A stretch of DNA of 41,914 nt from Hyphomonas sp. TMED17 (GTDB lineage: Bacteria > Pseudomonadota > Alphaproteobacteria > Caulobacterales > Hyphomonadaceae): the NCBI GenBank assembly GCA_002172915.1, contig NHBW01000001.1, forward strand, positions 1 through 41,914, read 5' to 3'. The notes under the pieces are model-generated. The model was not told where the DNA came from, searched no databases, and was given only the letters and a program-made list of their open reading frames with translations. Of this stretch, positions 1 to 8,110 are shown piece by piece. Each line of letters starts with the position of its first letter. Within the stretch, counting starts at the first letter, position 1. A program made the translations under genes and the position numbers.

Positions 1-2
1 CA

Positions 3-83
3 CCACCACCACCGCCACCGCCGCCACCACCGCCACCACCACCACCGCCACCGCCGCCACCACCGCCACCGCCGCCACCGCCA
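3..83 (+). repeat. CCA/CCG codon repeat (27 prolines)
   Basis: An uninterrupted run of CCA and CCG triplets encodes 27 consecutive prolines in frame with the metalloprotease. It probably forms a rigid extended spacer between the membrane anchor and the globular part. A run this long usually needs EF-P to avoid ribosome stalling, and the repetitive DNA could change length by slippage. Confidence 0.85.
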
Positions 84-1613
84 GACGGTAAAGTGACAAT
101 TAGTGGAACCATTTCGTATGATCGGGTTCCGCATAATAATTCGACAAATGGCCTGGACTATCTGGCCAGGGTGCAGTTGCCGGCGCGCGGCGTTACAGTC
201 GAAGCCGTCGATGCGAGTGGGACGGTTCTTGCCAGTGATACGACGGACGAATCCGGTGGGTATAATGTCGATGTGGATTCCGGTATTGGTTTACGTATTC
301 AAGTGCGATCGCAACTGGAAAAGACGGATGCTGCGAGCTGGGATATAAAAATTCTCGATAACACGTCCGATTATGCGCTTTATGTCCTTAATGGTGCCTT
401 GCTGGATTCCGGAACCGCGAATTCCGTTCGCGATTTGAACGCAGGCTCCGGCTGGACCGGACAGAGTTATTCAGAAACCCGTGCCGCCGCCCCGTTCGCG
501 ATACTGGATAGTGTCTATGAAGCGGTAATACAGCTGGAGGCTATCGATCCGGACATACAGCTGCCAAGCCTCGAGATTTTGTGGAGTGTCGACAACCGTC
601 CTTCTAGCGGAAATGTCACCGATGGTAATATCGGGACTTCGTCATATTCACGAACAACTCGTGGCCCGACAATTCGCATTCTAGGCGCGGCAAACAATGA
701 CACCGACGAGTATGATGATCATGTCGTCGTCCATGAGTTTGCGCATTTTCTGGAAGACCAGATATCTCGAAGTGATTCGATCGGCGGACCTCATGGTGGG
801 GCCGACAGGCTCGACACGCGGGTCGCATTTAGTGAGGGACTGGGTAATGCCTTTGCCGGGATGATACTGACGGACCCGATTTATCAGGACAGTTTTGGCG
901 CCCGTCAGGAGGCGGGGTTTAACGTGAATGTTGAGACAAATTTCTTTACCAAGGGATGGTTCAGCGAGTCCTCAGTACAATCGGTCTTGTACGATATATT
1001 TGATTCCGAAGATGACGGCGTCGATAATATTTCGGCCGGTTTGTCGCCGATTTACACGATTTTGACCGATCCTGACTATATAACATCACCGGATTTTACG
1101 ACGATTTTCCTGTTTGCCGATCTGGCGCGGACAAAATCGGGAATTGATCCGAATGATTTAACAGCCTTGTTTACTGCCGAACTGATTACCGGGACTGGAC
1201 CGCAAGGTGATGGCGAAACTCTATCGGGTAACTTCCCGCGCGCCCTGCCTGTCTATAAGCCGGTGCCAATCGATGGCGATCCCGTCGAGATTTGTTCAAT
1301 TGACGATAATGGTACGTATAACAAGCATGGCAATCGGGCATTTTTAATATTCTCGATCGCCGAGAGCGGAAATTACACATTTACGATGTCGCGAGACCTG
1401 TCATCCAATCTGAATACACCTAATCGCGACCCGGATATTCTGGTCTTTAAGGATGCTGCTTTAATCAACCGGTTCGAGAGCGATGCAACAGATGTTGAAA
1501 CCGGAACAATGACACTGGAGCCCGGCGATTATCAGATCGAAGCCTATGAGTTCAACAATGTCGCGGAACGCGATACCGGTGATTCATGCTTCAATTTTAC
1601 AATCAGCTCATAG
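3..1613 (+). CDS. Secreted poly-proline HExxH metalloprotease, 5'-truncated
   Basis: The frame is open to the left window edge, so the real start lies outside. The first 27 in-window codons (3-83) are all proline, CCA or CCG, which looks like a linker behind a signal or lipoprotein peptide that I cannot see. After it comes a beta-rich domain resembling a carboxypeptidase-regulatory/Ig-like fold (about 90-330, with a GGYNVDVDSG stretch). HEFAH at 732-746 is a zinc-protease HExxH motif. A downstream His (792-794) and Glu in FSEGLGN (834-836) are possible third metal ligands. The C-terminal 100 residues (from about 1290) resemble a pre-peptidase C-terminal beta domain. The lipoprotein at 1625 follows 11 nt after the stop and is probably co-transcribed. 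Zinc-protease character is inferred from the motif; the family and substrate are not recognised. A GTG at 93 could be mistaken for the start, but it lies directly behind the proline tract in the same open frame. Confidence 0.75.
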   Translation, partial: PPPPPPPPPPPPPPPPPPPPPPPPPPPDGKVTISGTISYDRVPHNNSTNGLDYLARVQLPARGVTVEAVDASGTVLASDTTDESGGYNVDVDSGIGLRIQVRSQLEKTDAASWDIKILDNTSDYALYVLNGALLDSGTANSVRDLNAGSGWTGQSYSETRAAAPFAILDSVYEAVIQLEAIDPDIQLPSLEILWSVDNRPSSGNVTDGNIGTSSYSRTTRGPTIRILGAANNDTDEYDDHVVVHEFAHFLEDQISRSDSIGGPHGGADRLDTRVAFSEGLGNAFAGMILTDPIYQDSFGARQEAGFNVNVETNFFTKGWFSESSVQSVLYDIFDSEDDGVDNISAGLSPIYTILTDPDYITSPDFTTIFLFADLARTKSGIDPNDLTALFTAELITGTGPQGDGETLSGNFPRALPVYKPVPIDGDPVEICSIDDNGTYNKHGNRAFLIFSIAESGNYTFTMSRDLSSNLNTPNRDPDILVFKDAALINRFESDATDVETGTMTLEPGDYQIEAYEFNNVAERDTGDSCFNFTISS

Positions 1614-1624
1614 GGGGATCTGGT

Positions 1625-2212
1625 ATGGCCGGAAACATATATGCTGAAACTAGGATCTGGTCGGTTGCGGTTTTGGCGATCGGGTTGACGGCTTGCATTC
1701 AACCGCCGGCCGGCGACGTCCCGCAGGAGCTATCTGGGGCTGGCCATGAGCATAGTCATGCATTCGAAAAGACAGTCGGTGTTGTGCGGACAGTTAAACC
1801 GGGGGCATCGATCAGCTTCTCACATACAGCCGTATCGCCCGTTGCGATCAGTCAGAATGGCATGGTTAAAATCGCTGTGAACGAGAATTACAGCCGGGGT
1901 GTTGTTCGATTAAATGCAACGGCATCCGAAGGGCTGGCAATATTCGGGCCGATGATAAATTCGCAGTTCGATATGATAGGCGAGCAGCCGCATGAGGTTC
2001 GTATCGACTATCGGGCAGACGCAGCCGGCGAGTTTTATATCAATCTTTTTGCGACCACAGATATACCGGACATGCCATCTGAAACGCGAACATATGCTGT
2101 TTCGGTGCAAGTCGGCGAAGTGTTCGAGAGTTCGAAACAAGGCCTGGTTAATCACACCCTTGAGGACGGCACGTCCGCGGTGTTGATGGAGGCGGAAGAA
2201 ATCGTTCGCTAG
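1625..2212 (+). CDS. Small lipoprotein, function unknown
   Basis: Predicted 195-residue lipoprotein. The N-terminus has a hydrophobic signal segment ending in a lipobox-like LTAC, so Cys would be lipidated. The mature part begins with a proline-rich stretch and a His-rich GHEHSHAF segment, then a beta-strand-rich region of about 150 residues. I chose ATG 1625 because a GGGGGA ribosome site lies just upstream (1613-1618). The longer frame from 1586 would start inside the previous gene and bury the signal peptide. It sits 11 nt after the metalloprotease stop, so it may be a partner, inhibitor or substrate of that enzyme; this is inference from position only. I do not recognise the family. Confidence 0.7.
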   Translation: MAGNIYAETRIWSVAVLAIGLTACIQPPAGDVPQELSGAGHEHSHAFEKTVGVVRTVKPGASISFSHTAVSPVAISQNGMVKIAVNENYSRGVVRLNATASEGLAIFGPMINSQFDMIGEQPHEVRIDYRADAAGEFYINLFATTDIPDMPSETRTYAVSVQVGEVFESSKQGLVNHTLEDGTSAVLMEAEEIVR

Positions 2213-2228
2213 CCGGGATGCCGGGTTT
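2213..2228 (+). terminator. Possible weak terminator after lipoprotein gene
   Basis: Two CCGG tetramers (2213-2216 and 2221-2224) can pair around a GATG loop and are followed by GTTTTAAA. The stem is only four base pairs, so it is at most a weak terminator. It sits directly after the lipoprotein stop codon and before typA. Confidence 0.25.
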
Positions 2229-2338
2229 TAAATCGCTCACTCTTAAATCCTGAAGTTTCTTGCATCCTTGCCATAGCCAAGCTGCGTTGGCAGGTGTATT
2301 GCGCGTCCGGTAACCTCCCGGATTCTGAAAGTCAGCAC

Positions 2339-4165
2339 ATGACCGAGCCTACTTCGCTTCGCAATATTGCGATTATCGCACACGTTGATCACGGCAAAAC
2401 CACTTTGGTTGATTGCCTGTTGAAACAGTCTGGTACTTTTCGAGAGAATGAGGCCACCGCCGAAAGGATGATGGACTCCAATGATCTGGAACGTGAACGC
2501 GGCATTACGATTCTGGCGAAAACAACCAGCGTGGTCTGGGGTGATACCCGGATCAATATTGTCGATACGCCCGGTCACGCCGATTTTGGCGGAGAGGTCG
2601 AGCGTATCCTGTCGATGGTTGACGGTGCTATTGTGCTTGTCGATGCAGCCGAAGGTCCGATGCCGCAGACCAAATTTGTCGTCTCGAAAGCGCTGAAGAT
2701 CGGTCTCCGGCCAATCGTCGCAATTAACAAGATTGATAAGCCAGAGCGGCGTCCTGATGCGGTCATCAACGAGGTTTTCGACCTGTTTGATGCATTGGGT
2801 GCTGATGATGAACAGCTTGATTTTCCGATTCTGTACGGATCGGCGAAGAATGGCTGGATGTCGACGCAGTATGAAGAAGAACGCTCGGATATGTCGGAAT
2901 TGTTTGATATGGTCGTGGCGCATGTCCCCGAACCGAAAGTTGAGGAGGGTCCGTTCCGGATGCTTGCAACGACGATTTCATCGGATAATTTCCTTGGACG
3001 TATTCTGACCGGCCGGGTCTATTCCGGTACGGTTCGCCCCAATCAGTCAATTAAGGTTTTGGCTCGCGACGGCAGTGTTGTCGAACAGGGACGCGTGTCC
3101 AAGGTTCTCGCCTTTCGTGGTTTGCAGCGGGTTCCGATTGATCAGGGTGAAGCTGGTGATATTGTCTCTATTTCCGGCCTTCAAAAAGCAAACGTCGCCG
3201 ATACATTCGTTGACCCGTCGCTGGCGGAGCCGATCGAGGCGCAGCCGATTGATCCGCCAACATTGTCGATGACATTCCGGGTAAATGATAGCCCGCTAGC
3301 TGGAACCGAGGGTGATAAAGTCACAAGTCGTGTGATCTGGGATCGTTTGCAACGCGAAGCTGAAGGTAATGTTGCGCTCAAAGTCGAGCGTTCCCATGAG
3401 GCGGAATCGTTCATTGTGTCAGGACGGGGCGAACTTCAGCTGGCTGTTCTCATCGAAACGATGCGCCGTGAAGGCTTCGAGCTCGGCGTGTCGCGGCCGC
3501 GAGTTGTTTACAAGCAGGACGAAGCCGGACAGCGACTGGAGCCGGTCGAGGAAGTTGTGATCGATGTCGATGACGAGTTTTCCGGTGCCGTCGTGCAGAA
3601 ATTATCCGAGCGCAAGGCCGATATGATTGAAATGAAGCAGTCTGGTGTTGCGCGCACCCGGATGGTTTTCCATGCGCCGACGCGAGGACTGATTGGGTAT
3701 CAGGGCGAATTGTTATCGGATACTCGCGGGACCGGGATTATGAACCGTATCTTCCTTGAATACACGCCTTATAAGGGTCGGATTCAAGGCCGTCGGACCG
3801 GGACGCTGATTGCAATGGAGAAAGGTGAGGCGGTCGCTTTTGCTCTCTGGAATCTCGAAGATCGGGGTCCGATGATGATTCATCCTGGCGATAAGGTCTA
3901 TCAAGGCATGATTGTCGGCGAGCACACGCGTGACAATGATCTCGAAGTCAATGTTCTCAAAGGCAAAAAACTTACCAATGTGCGGGCCTCAGGAACAGAC
4001 GATGCCGTTCGCCTGACGCCACCATTGCAGATGACACTGGAGAAATCGCTGGCTTACATCGCGGATGACGAGCTGGTTGAAGTGACACCGGATAATATCC
4101 GTTTGCGTAAATTCCATCTTGATACACACGAACGGAAGCGGGCGGCAAAAGCCAGCAATAATTAA
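2339..4165 (+). CDS. typA: Ribosome-associated GTPase TypA/BipA
   Basis: 608-residue translational GTPase, close to the usual ~607 of TypA/BipA. It binds the 70S ribosome and helps 50S assembly and adaptation to cold and other stress. Visible motifs: G1 AHVDHGKTT near residue 18, switch I with RGIT, G3 DTPGHADFGGE, G4 NKIDKP, then EF-G-like domains II, III and V, and the TypA-specific C-terminal region with a lysine-rich tail (HERKRAAKASNN). The start at ATG 2339 gives the family N-terminus MTEPTSLRNIAIIAHVDHGK. An upstream TTG at 2294 would add 15 unrelated residues. The deaminase gene on its right is convergent. Confidence 0.97.
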   Translation: MTEPTSLRNIAIIAHVDHGKTTLVDCLLKQSGTFRENEATAERMMDSNDLERERGITILAKTTSVVWGDTRINIVDTPGHADFGGEVERILSMVDGAIVLVDAAEGPMPQTKFVVSKALKIGLRPIVAINKIDKPERRPDAVINEVFDLFDALGADDEQLDFPILYGSAKNGWMSTQYEEERSDMSELFDMVVAHVPEPKVEEGPFRMLATTISSDNFLGRILTGRVYSGTVRPNQSIKVLARDGSVVEQGRVSKVLAFRGLQRVPIDQGEAGDIVSISGLQKANVADTFVDPSLAEPIEAQPIDPPTLSMTFRVNDSPLAGTEGDKVTSRVIWDRLQREAEGNVALKVERSHEAESFIVSGRGELQLAVLIETMRREGFELGVSRPRVVYKQDEAGQRLEPVEEVVIDVDDEFSGAVVQKLSERKADMIEMKQSGVARTRMVFHAPTRGLIGYQGELLSDTRGTGIMNRIFLEYTPYKGRIQGRRTGTLIAMEKGEAVAFALWNLEDRGPMMIHPGDKVYQGMIVGEHTRDNDLEVNVLKGKKLTNVRASGTDDAVRLTPPLQMTLEKSLAYIADDELVEVTPDNIRLRKFHLDTHERKRAAKASNN

Positions 4166-4240
4166 GACCGCCGCCCTTGCGCCGGTGAATTGGGGCCTAT
4201 CGGGAGCCGATGGCAGAATGTCAGCTGTCTATTGTTGCGA

Positions 4241-5257
4241 TCATAGAAAGTCTTGCGCGACCTGGTCGATCTCATCGAGAAAGACCTGTTGTGCGTCTTG
4301 GGACAAAAATGATCCTGTGAAACTGTTTCTGGCCAGTATTATGATTTCGGCGGGGGACAGATTGGTCGCCTTTGCCGTTTGCAGATAGTTTTCATTCATA
4401 TAGCCACCGAAATAGGCCGGATCATCGGAGTTTATCGTGGCTTTGAGTCCGCGTTTCAGCATCTCCGGCAAGGGGTGCTGGCGTAAATCATCGACAACGC
4501 AAAGTGATAGGTTCGATAGGGGACAAACAGTCAGGGTCAGACCGGCGTCGCGAACGTGGCTTATCAAGTTTTCGTCTTCAAGCAAACGATTGCCATGATC
4601 GATTCGGTCAATATCAAGAATTTCAATTGCTTCTCTGACATATTCTGGCGGCCCCTCTTCGCCGGCATGCGCGACAAGTTTCAGGCCGGCCTTACGGGCT
4701 GCTGCAAAGACATTTTTGAATTTCGACGGTGGATGTCCCAGCTCTGAGGAGTCGAGGCCGACCCCATCAATCCTGTGCAGCCATGGCTGTGCCATTTCCC
4801 ACGTCTCGAAGGCTTCCTGTTCGGACAAATGGCGTAAAAAACACATGATGAGTTTATGGCTGATGCCAAGTGTCTGCTGGCCATGTACGAGACCGCGTAA
4901 TATTCCTTCGATAGCAATGCGGAAGTCCAGTCCACGGGCAGTATGCCCCTGCGGGTCGAAGAAGATTTCGACATGGCGGACATTGTCGTCAGCACATCGC
5001 TGTTGATAGGCCATAGTTAGCTCATAGAAATCCTCTTCAGTCTGCAGAACCGACATGCCCTGATAATACAAATCAAGAAAATCCTGCAGATTGGAAAAAT
5101 TATAAGCCTGCTTTAACGCGTCCAGTGACTGATAATCGAGCGCGACGCCATTCCGGTCGGCAAAGTGCATCAATTGCTCGGGTTCAAGGCTGCCTTCGAT
5201 ATGCATGTGCAGCTCAGCTTTTGGCAGGCGCATGATGAGATTTTCGATATTATCCAT
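4241..5257 (-). CDS. add: Adenine/adenosine deaminase (metal-dependent amidohydrolase)
   Basis: 338 residues, matching the adenosine/adenine deaminase family (COG1816). It hydrolyses the 6-amino group of the purine in salvage. Metal and substrate residues are visible: HxH at His17/His19 (PKAELHMHIEGSLEPE), the HAGEEGPPEYV segment with catalytic His and Glu, IDHGNRL, and the SDDPAYF Asp pair near the C-terminus. The FGGYMNENY sequence after DDPAYF, and the short length, fit the bacterial adenine deaminase branch better than classical adenosine deaminase, so hypoxanthine from adenine may be the main product. The gene converges on typA and diverges from the membrane-protein gene at 5377. The substrate is inferred. 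Confidence 0.9.
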   Translation of the reverse strand: MDNIENLIMRLPKAELHMHIEGSLEPEQLMHFADRNGVALDYQSLDALKQAYNFSNLQDFLDLYYQGMSVLQTEEDFYELTMAYQQRCADDNVRHVEIFFDPQGHTARGLDFRIAIEGILRGLVHGQQTLGISHKLIMCFLRHLSEQEAFETWEMAQPWLHRIDGVGLDSSELGHPPSKFKNVFAAARKAGLKLVAHAGEEGPPEYVREAIEILDIDRIDHGNRLLEDENLISHVRDAGLTLTVCPLSNLSLCVVDDLRQHPLPEMLKRGLKATINSDDPAYFGGYMNENYLQTAKATNLSPAEIIILARNSFTGSFLSQDAQQVFLDEIDQVAQDFL

Positions 5258-5303
5258 GGCACTGACCCAATCTTAAAAGTTCCAGATGATAAACCCTGCG
5301 CAT

Positions 5304-5338
5304 TGACACAATTCAATTTAATCCGCCTGATAGTGTCA
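5304..5338. repeat. Inverted repeat in divergent promoter region
   Basis: TGACAC (5304-5309) and GTGTCA (5333-5338) form 6-nt arms around an AT-rich 23-nt centre, midway between the divergent deaminase gene and the membrane-protein gene. The left arm overlaps a TTGACA (5303-5308) that could act as a -35 element. It may be an operator, but chance is possible with arms this short. Confidence 0.3.
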
Positions 5339-5376
5339 GAAAACTTTAGCCGCGCTCGATTGGGGTATGCAAGCTG

Positions 5377-6039
5377 ATGGATATATTATCTTGGGGAATC
5401 ATTGCCGGTCTGTCCTTACTCACCGGGGTTAGCCTTATTTCATCGGGGTTTTATCGGTTGTTGCGTATGCGTCTGACGGCGGCTGCGATGCGTCTTCTAA
5501 CCGGATCTATCTTTGCAAGCGCGTCTGCATTGATTCTCGGGATCGGCCTGAATCTGCAAACCTATGACCGCTTGGTATATGAACAGAATGTTGCGTATGT
5601 CTCGTTTGAGCCAACTGACCAGCCCGGTGTTTTTATTGCGGTTCTGGAACTGCCGGCAGATAAGATTATCAGAGTCCCCGGCCTGAAAGGTGACGAGTTT
5701 TCGATGGGCGCTCAGGTCATAAGTTTCCCGCCAGCTGCGCAATTACTTGGGTATGACAGTGTGTTTCGGCTTGAATATATCGAAGGACGTTACCGCGATC
5801 GTTATACAACGGATGCTGTCAGCGAGGCAGTATCGACCGGATTGAAATTATCCACAGACCCTTGGTTGGATGTGCATGCGCTGGCCGAAGAGCAGGGCGA
5901 GAGGTTCGGACTGCTGGCCAATCAGTCGCAGTCGAATTTTGGATCGGCCGTGTATGCCCCAATGTCGACCGGACTGGAATATGAAATCAGTTTGACCCAG
6001 ACCGCATTTATTTTGCGCGAAAGGACACGTGGCGAATAA
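5377..6039 (+). CDS. Two-TM inner-membrane protein of unknown function
   Basis: 220 residues. Two hydrophobic helices occupy about residues 5-25 and 41-60, separated by a basic turn with RLLRMR and MRLL. The rest is a soluble, probably periplasmic beta-rich domain with LNLQTYDRLVYEQ, an RYRDRYTT segment and the final LTQTAFIL strand. This layout resembles a family of short proteins often mislabelled cation/multidrug efflux pump. It has no transporter fold, so I would not use that name. It heads a plus-strand run that continues with the methyltransferase 64 nt downstream. Confidence 0.75.
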   Translation: MDILSWGIIAGLSLLTGVSLISSGFYRLLRMRLTAAAMRLLTGSIFASASALILGIGLNLQTYDRLVYEQNVAYVSFEPTDQPGVFIAVLELPADKIIRVPGLKGDEFSMGAQVISFPPAAQLLGYDSVFRLEYIEGRYRDRYTTDAVSEAVSTGLKLSTDPWLDVHALAEEQGERFGLLANQSQSNFGSAVYAPMSTGLEYEISLTQTAFILRERTRGE

Positions 6040-6103
6040 AATAATGATCAGTCTGACCCTCACGGAAGGTGCCGGATAAAATAAGGTCAAAGGGAGAGAA
6101 AGT

Positions 6104-6730
6104 ATGGGACTCTGGGATCGGTATGTTGTTCCGCCGCTCATTTCTTGTGCGTGTTCGAGCAAACCAATTATGAAGCAGCGTGCGAAAATCGTTCCACTGG
6201 CGCAAGGTGTTGTCCTGGAGCTTGGGTGCGGCTCGGGTACAAATTTTGATCTTTATGATCCTGATAAAGTAACGCAATTGCATGCGGTTGAACCGTCTGA
6301 AGGGATGCTAAAGCGGGCGGCCCAGTCGCTCGAGGGGCATGCTATGGCAGGGCGGGCAAGCCTGCATCAGGTCGGGGCTGAAGCATTACCATTTGCGGAT
6401 GATTCGATAGATACGGTCGTGATTACTTTTGTTCTTTGTACGATTCCGGACTGGCGCGCGGCGCTGGCCGAAGTGCGGCGGGTTTTAAAGCCAGATGGTC
6501 GCGCTTTATACTCCGAGCATGGTCTTTCGCCGGATGAAAATATCGCGAAATGGCAGCACCGGGTGGAGCCGGTCTGGAAACGGCTTGTCGGCGGTTGTCA
6601 TCTAACCCGGAGCACCGTCGATATGTTGACAGAGGCAGGGTTTATGCTGGATCAGCATCAAACCATGTATTTGCCCAATACACCGCGGATTGCAGGATAT
6701 GCTAGCTGGGGGCATGCAGTCGTTTTATAA
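6104..6730 (+). CDS. Class I SAM-dependent methyltransferase
   Basis: 208 residues with a Rossmann-type methyltransferase core. Motif I is VVLELGCGSGTN (residues 36-47), followed by the acidic ribose-contact strand AVEPSEGM, then the motif around DDSIDTVVITFVLCTI and the EVRRVLKPDGRALYSEHG segment typical of the UbiE/METTL7-like Methyltransf_11 group. The N-terminal MGLWDRYVVPPLISCACSS resembles METTL7-like proteins, which act on small thiols or lipids, so the substrate is open. A good ribosome site (GGGAGA) precedes ATG 6104. The next gene begins about 26 nt after the stop, so they are likely co-transcribed. Confidence 0.9.
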   Translation: MGLWDRYVVPPLISCACSSKPIMKQRAKIVPLAQGVVLELGCGSGTNFDLYDPDKVTQLHAVEPSEGMLKRAAQSLEGHAMAGRASLHQVGAEALPFADDSIDTVVITFVLCTIPDWRAALAEVRRVLKPDGRALYSEHGLSPDENIAKWQHRVEPVWKRLVGGCHLTRSTVDMLTEAGFMLDQHQTMYLPNTPRIAGYASWGHAVVL

Positions 6731-6756
6731 TTCGCGCTCTGGTGGGGGAGTTAACT

Positions 6757-7590
6757 GTGCAGCGACGATCTCCGCCTTATTTGCCCTTTCTTGACGGGCC
6801 ACCAGAGTTCGCGCCAAATCTCAAGCCGATACCGGTAAGCGACTGGCTGTTGCCCGACGTGGAAGCCGATGCATCGTTACCACAAAAACGGCGTTTGATT
6901 GCTGATATTGGCGATCGGGTTTGTGGTGGGGAGATTGACGGCGCGGCGGCAACCGAATTTTTAGAGTTGGTCACAATCGAGCATCCGGGCTTGATCGGGG
7001 CAGATGATGGCGCCGCGCTGACCCGTGTCGCTCTTAATGTGTCGGATGATATTTGTATTTTGCAGCGGGACCAAAAGGTCGGTGAGGGCGTCATACAGCC
7101 GTGGTGCCTGCAAGCGGGCATTGTCTGTGCGCCAACTTATTGGACGCTTACAGACCGGATTGGTTTAAATCTGGCCGGGTTGCACGAGCCGGTGGTGACC
7201 CCTGATCACGTATTGGCGAAACGCATTGACCGCGTTTTTTCGGGGCTGAAGGTAGGCACGGTTCTCGAAAGATTTAACTGGACTGTTCAAGCCAGTGACG
7301 AGCGATATGCGCCGGCCCGACCAAGCGCGCGCGACAGGACACCGCTGGACTTACATTTGCGGGTCGAGCGTCAGACTCTGCGTAAGATGCCGATGACGGA
7401 AGCGGTCGTTTTTACGATTCGGATCAGTCTTGATCCATTACTGCCGATACTGGAAAAGCCGGAGTTCCGGGCTGCGTTGATGCGGGCCTGGTCGGATGTT
7501 TCTGCCAATGTACGGGCATATAAAAGCTGGAATGAGTTCGATGACTTATTCTGGCAGGCATGCCACATGTATCCGCCCCTGCAGCCCTGA
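6757..7590 (+). CDS. DUF3445 haem-dependent oxidative N-demethylase-like protein
   Basis: 277 residues from GTG 6757. The sequence matches DUF3445, whose studied member is the alpha subunit of a haem-dependent oxidative N-demethylase (HODM). That subunit carries a PAS-like haem domain and acts on secondary methylamines. Family-typical stretches are the N-terminal PPYLPFLDGPPEFAPNLKPI, the VSDDICILQRD strand, LQAGIVCAPTYWTLTDRIG, and the helix starting LAKRIDRVFSGLK followed by ERFNWTVQ. I prefer GTG 6757 over GTG 6742 because GGGGGAG lies 6-7 nt before it. Genes for the other HODM subunits (reductase, ferredoxin, GcvT-like) are not adjacent, so demethylase activity is only an inference. Confidence 0.85.
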   Translation: MQRRSPPYLPFLDGPPEFAPNLKPIPVSDWLLPDVEADASLPQKRRLIADIGDRVCGGEIDGAAATEFLELVTIEHPGLIGADDGAALTRVALNVSDDICILQRDQKVGEGVIQPWCLQAGIVCAPTYWTLTDRIGLNLAGLHEPVVTPDHVLAKRIDRVFSGLKVGTVLERFNWTVQASDERYAPARPSARDRTPLDLHLRVERQTLRKMPMTEAVVFTIRISLDPLLPILEKPEFRAALMRAWSDVSANVRAYKSWNEFDDLFWQACHMYPPLQP

Positions 7591-7672
7591 TTGCCGTTCC
7601 AGAGCCGTGCTTGCCGCATAGACGCGTAAAAAAAATCAGTCTAATTTTAGGTGGCATTGAGGGAGATACGCT

Positions 7673-8110
7673 GTGAAATATTGGTTGTTTAAATCTGAGC
7701 CTTTCAAGTGGAGCTGGGAACAACAAAAAGCCAAAGGCGACATCGGCGAAGAGTGGGATGGTGTTCGTAATTATCAGGCCAGAAATTTCATGCGGGATAT
7801 GGAAATTGGCGATTTAGGGTTTTTCTACCATTCAAACAAAGGCCTCGAAGTCGTCGGAATTGTTGAAGTTTGCGCGCTGGCGCATCCTGATTCGACGACT
7901 GATGATGCGCGCTGGGACTGCGTTGATATTAAAGCCGTTTGCGACATGCCTGTTCCGGTGAGTTTGAAGCAGGTCAAAGCCAATGAAAAACTGGCCGAAA
8001 TGTCTCTCGTGACATCTATGCGGTTGTCGGTTCAACCGGTTACGCCGGCGGAGTGGGCCGAAGTTTGCCGAATGGGTGGGCTCAACGGGGCGAGCTTGAA
8101 GCCGGCCTAG
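7673..8110 (+). CDS. EVE-domain protein
   Basis: 145 residues, a complete EVE domain (PUA-like fold, related to human THYN1) that reads modified bases in DNA or RNA. The family opening MKYWLFKSEPFKWSWEQ is clear, as are the EEWDGVRNYQARNFMRDM segment, the GDLGFFYHSNKG strand and the VVGIVEV strand; the aromatic residues that line the base-binding cage lie here. The start is GTG 7673, preceded by GAGGGAGA. The gene is alone downstream of the DUF3445 gene after an 82-nt gap. Its 3' end overlaps the stop of the convergent racemase gene by 4 nt. I see no restriction system nearby, so a housekeeping role is more likely than defence. Confidence 0.92.
   Translation: MKYWLFKSEPFKWSWEQQKAKGDIGEEWDGVRNYQARNFMRDMEIGDLGFFYHSNKGLEVVGIVEVCALAHPDSTTDDARWDCVDIKAVCDMPVPVSLKQVKANEKLAEMSLVTSMRLSVQPVTPAEWAEVCRMGGLNGASLKPA

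Noticed and set aside
2243..2923. Minus-strand ORF of 226 codons under typA
   Set aside because: It is opposite the strongly conserved GTPase domain of TypA, its product has no recognisable motif, and its Ile/His/Arg-rich makeup fits a shadow frame.
7673..8110. EVE-domain protein as part of a modification-dependent defence system
   Set aside because: There is no McrBC, HNH, helicase or other effector gene nearby, and the protein is a single small domain of the common housekeeping type.
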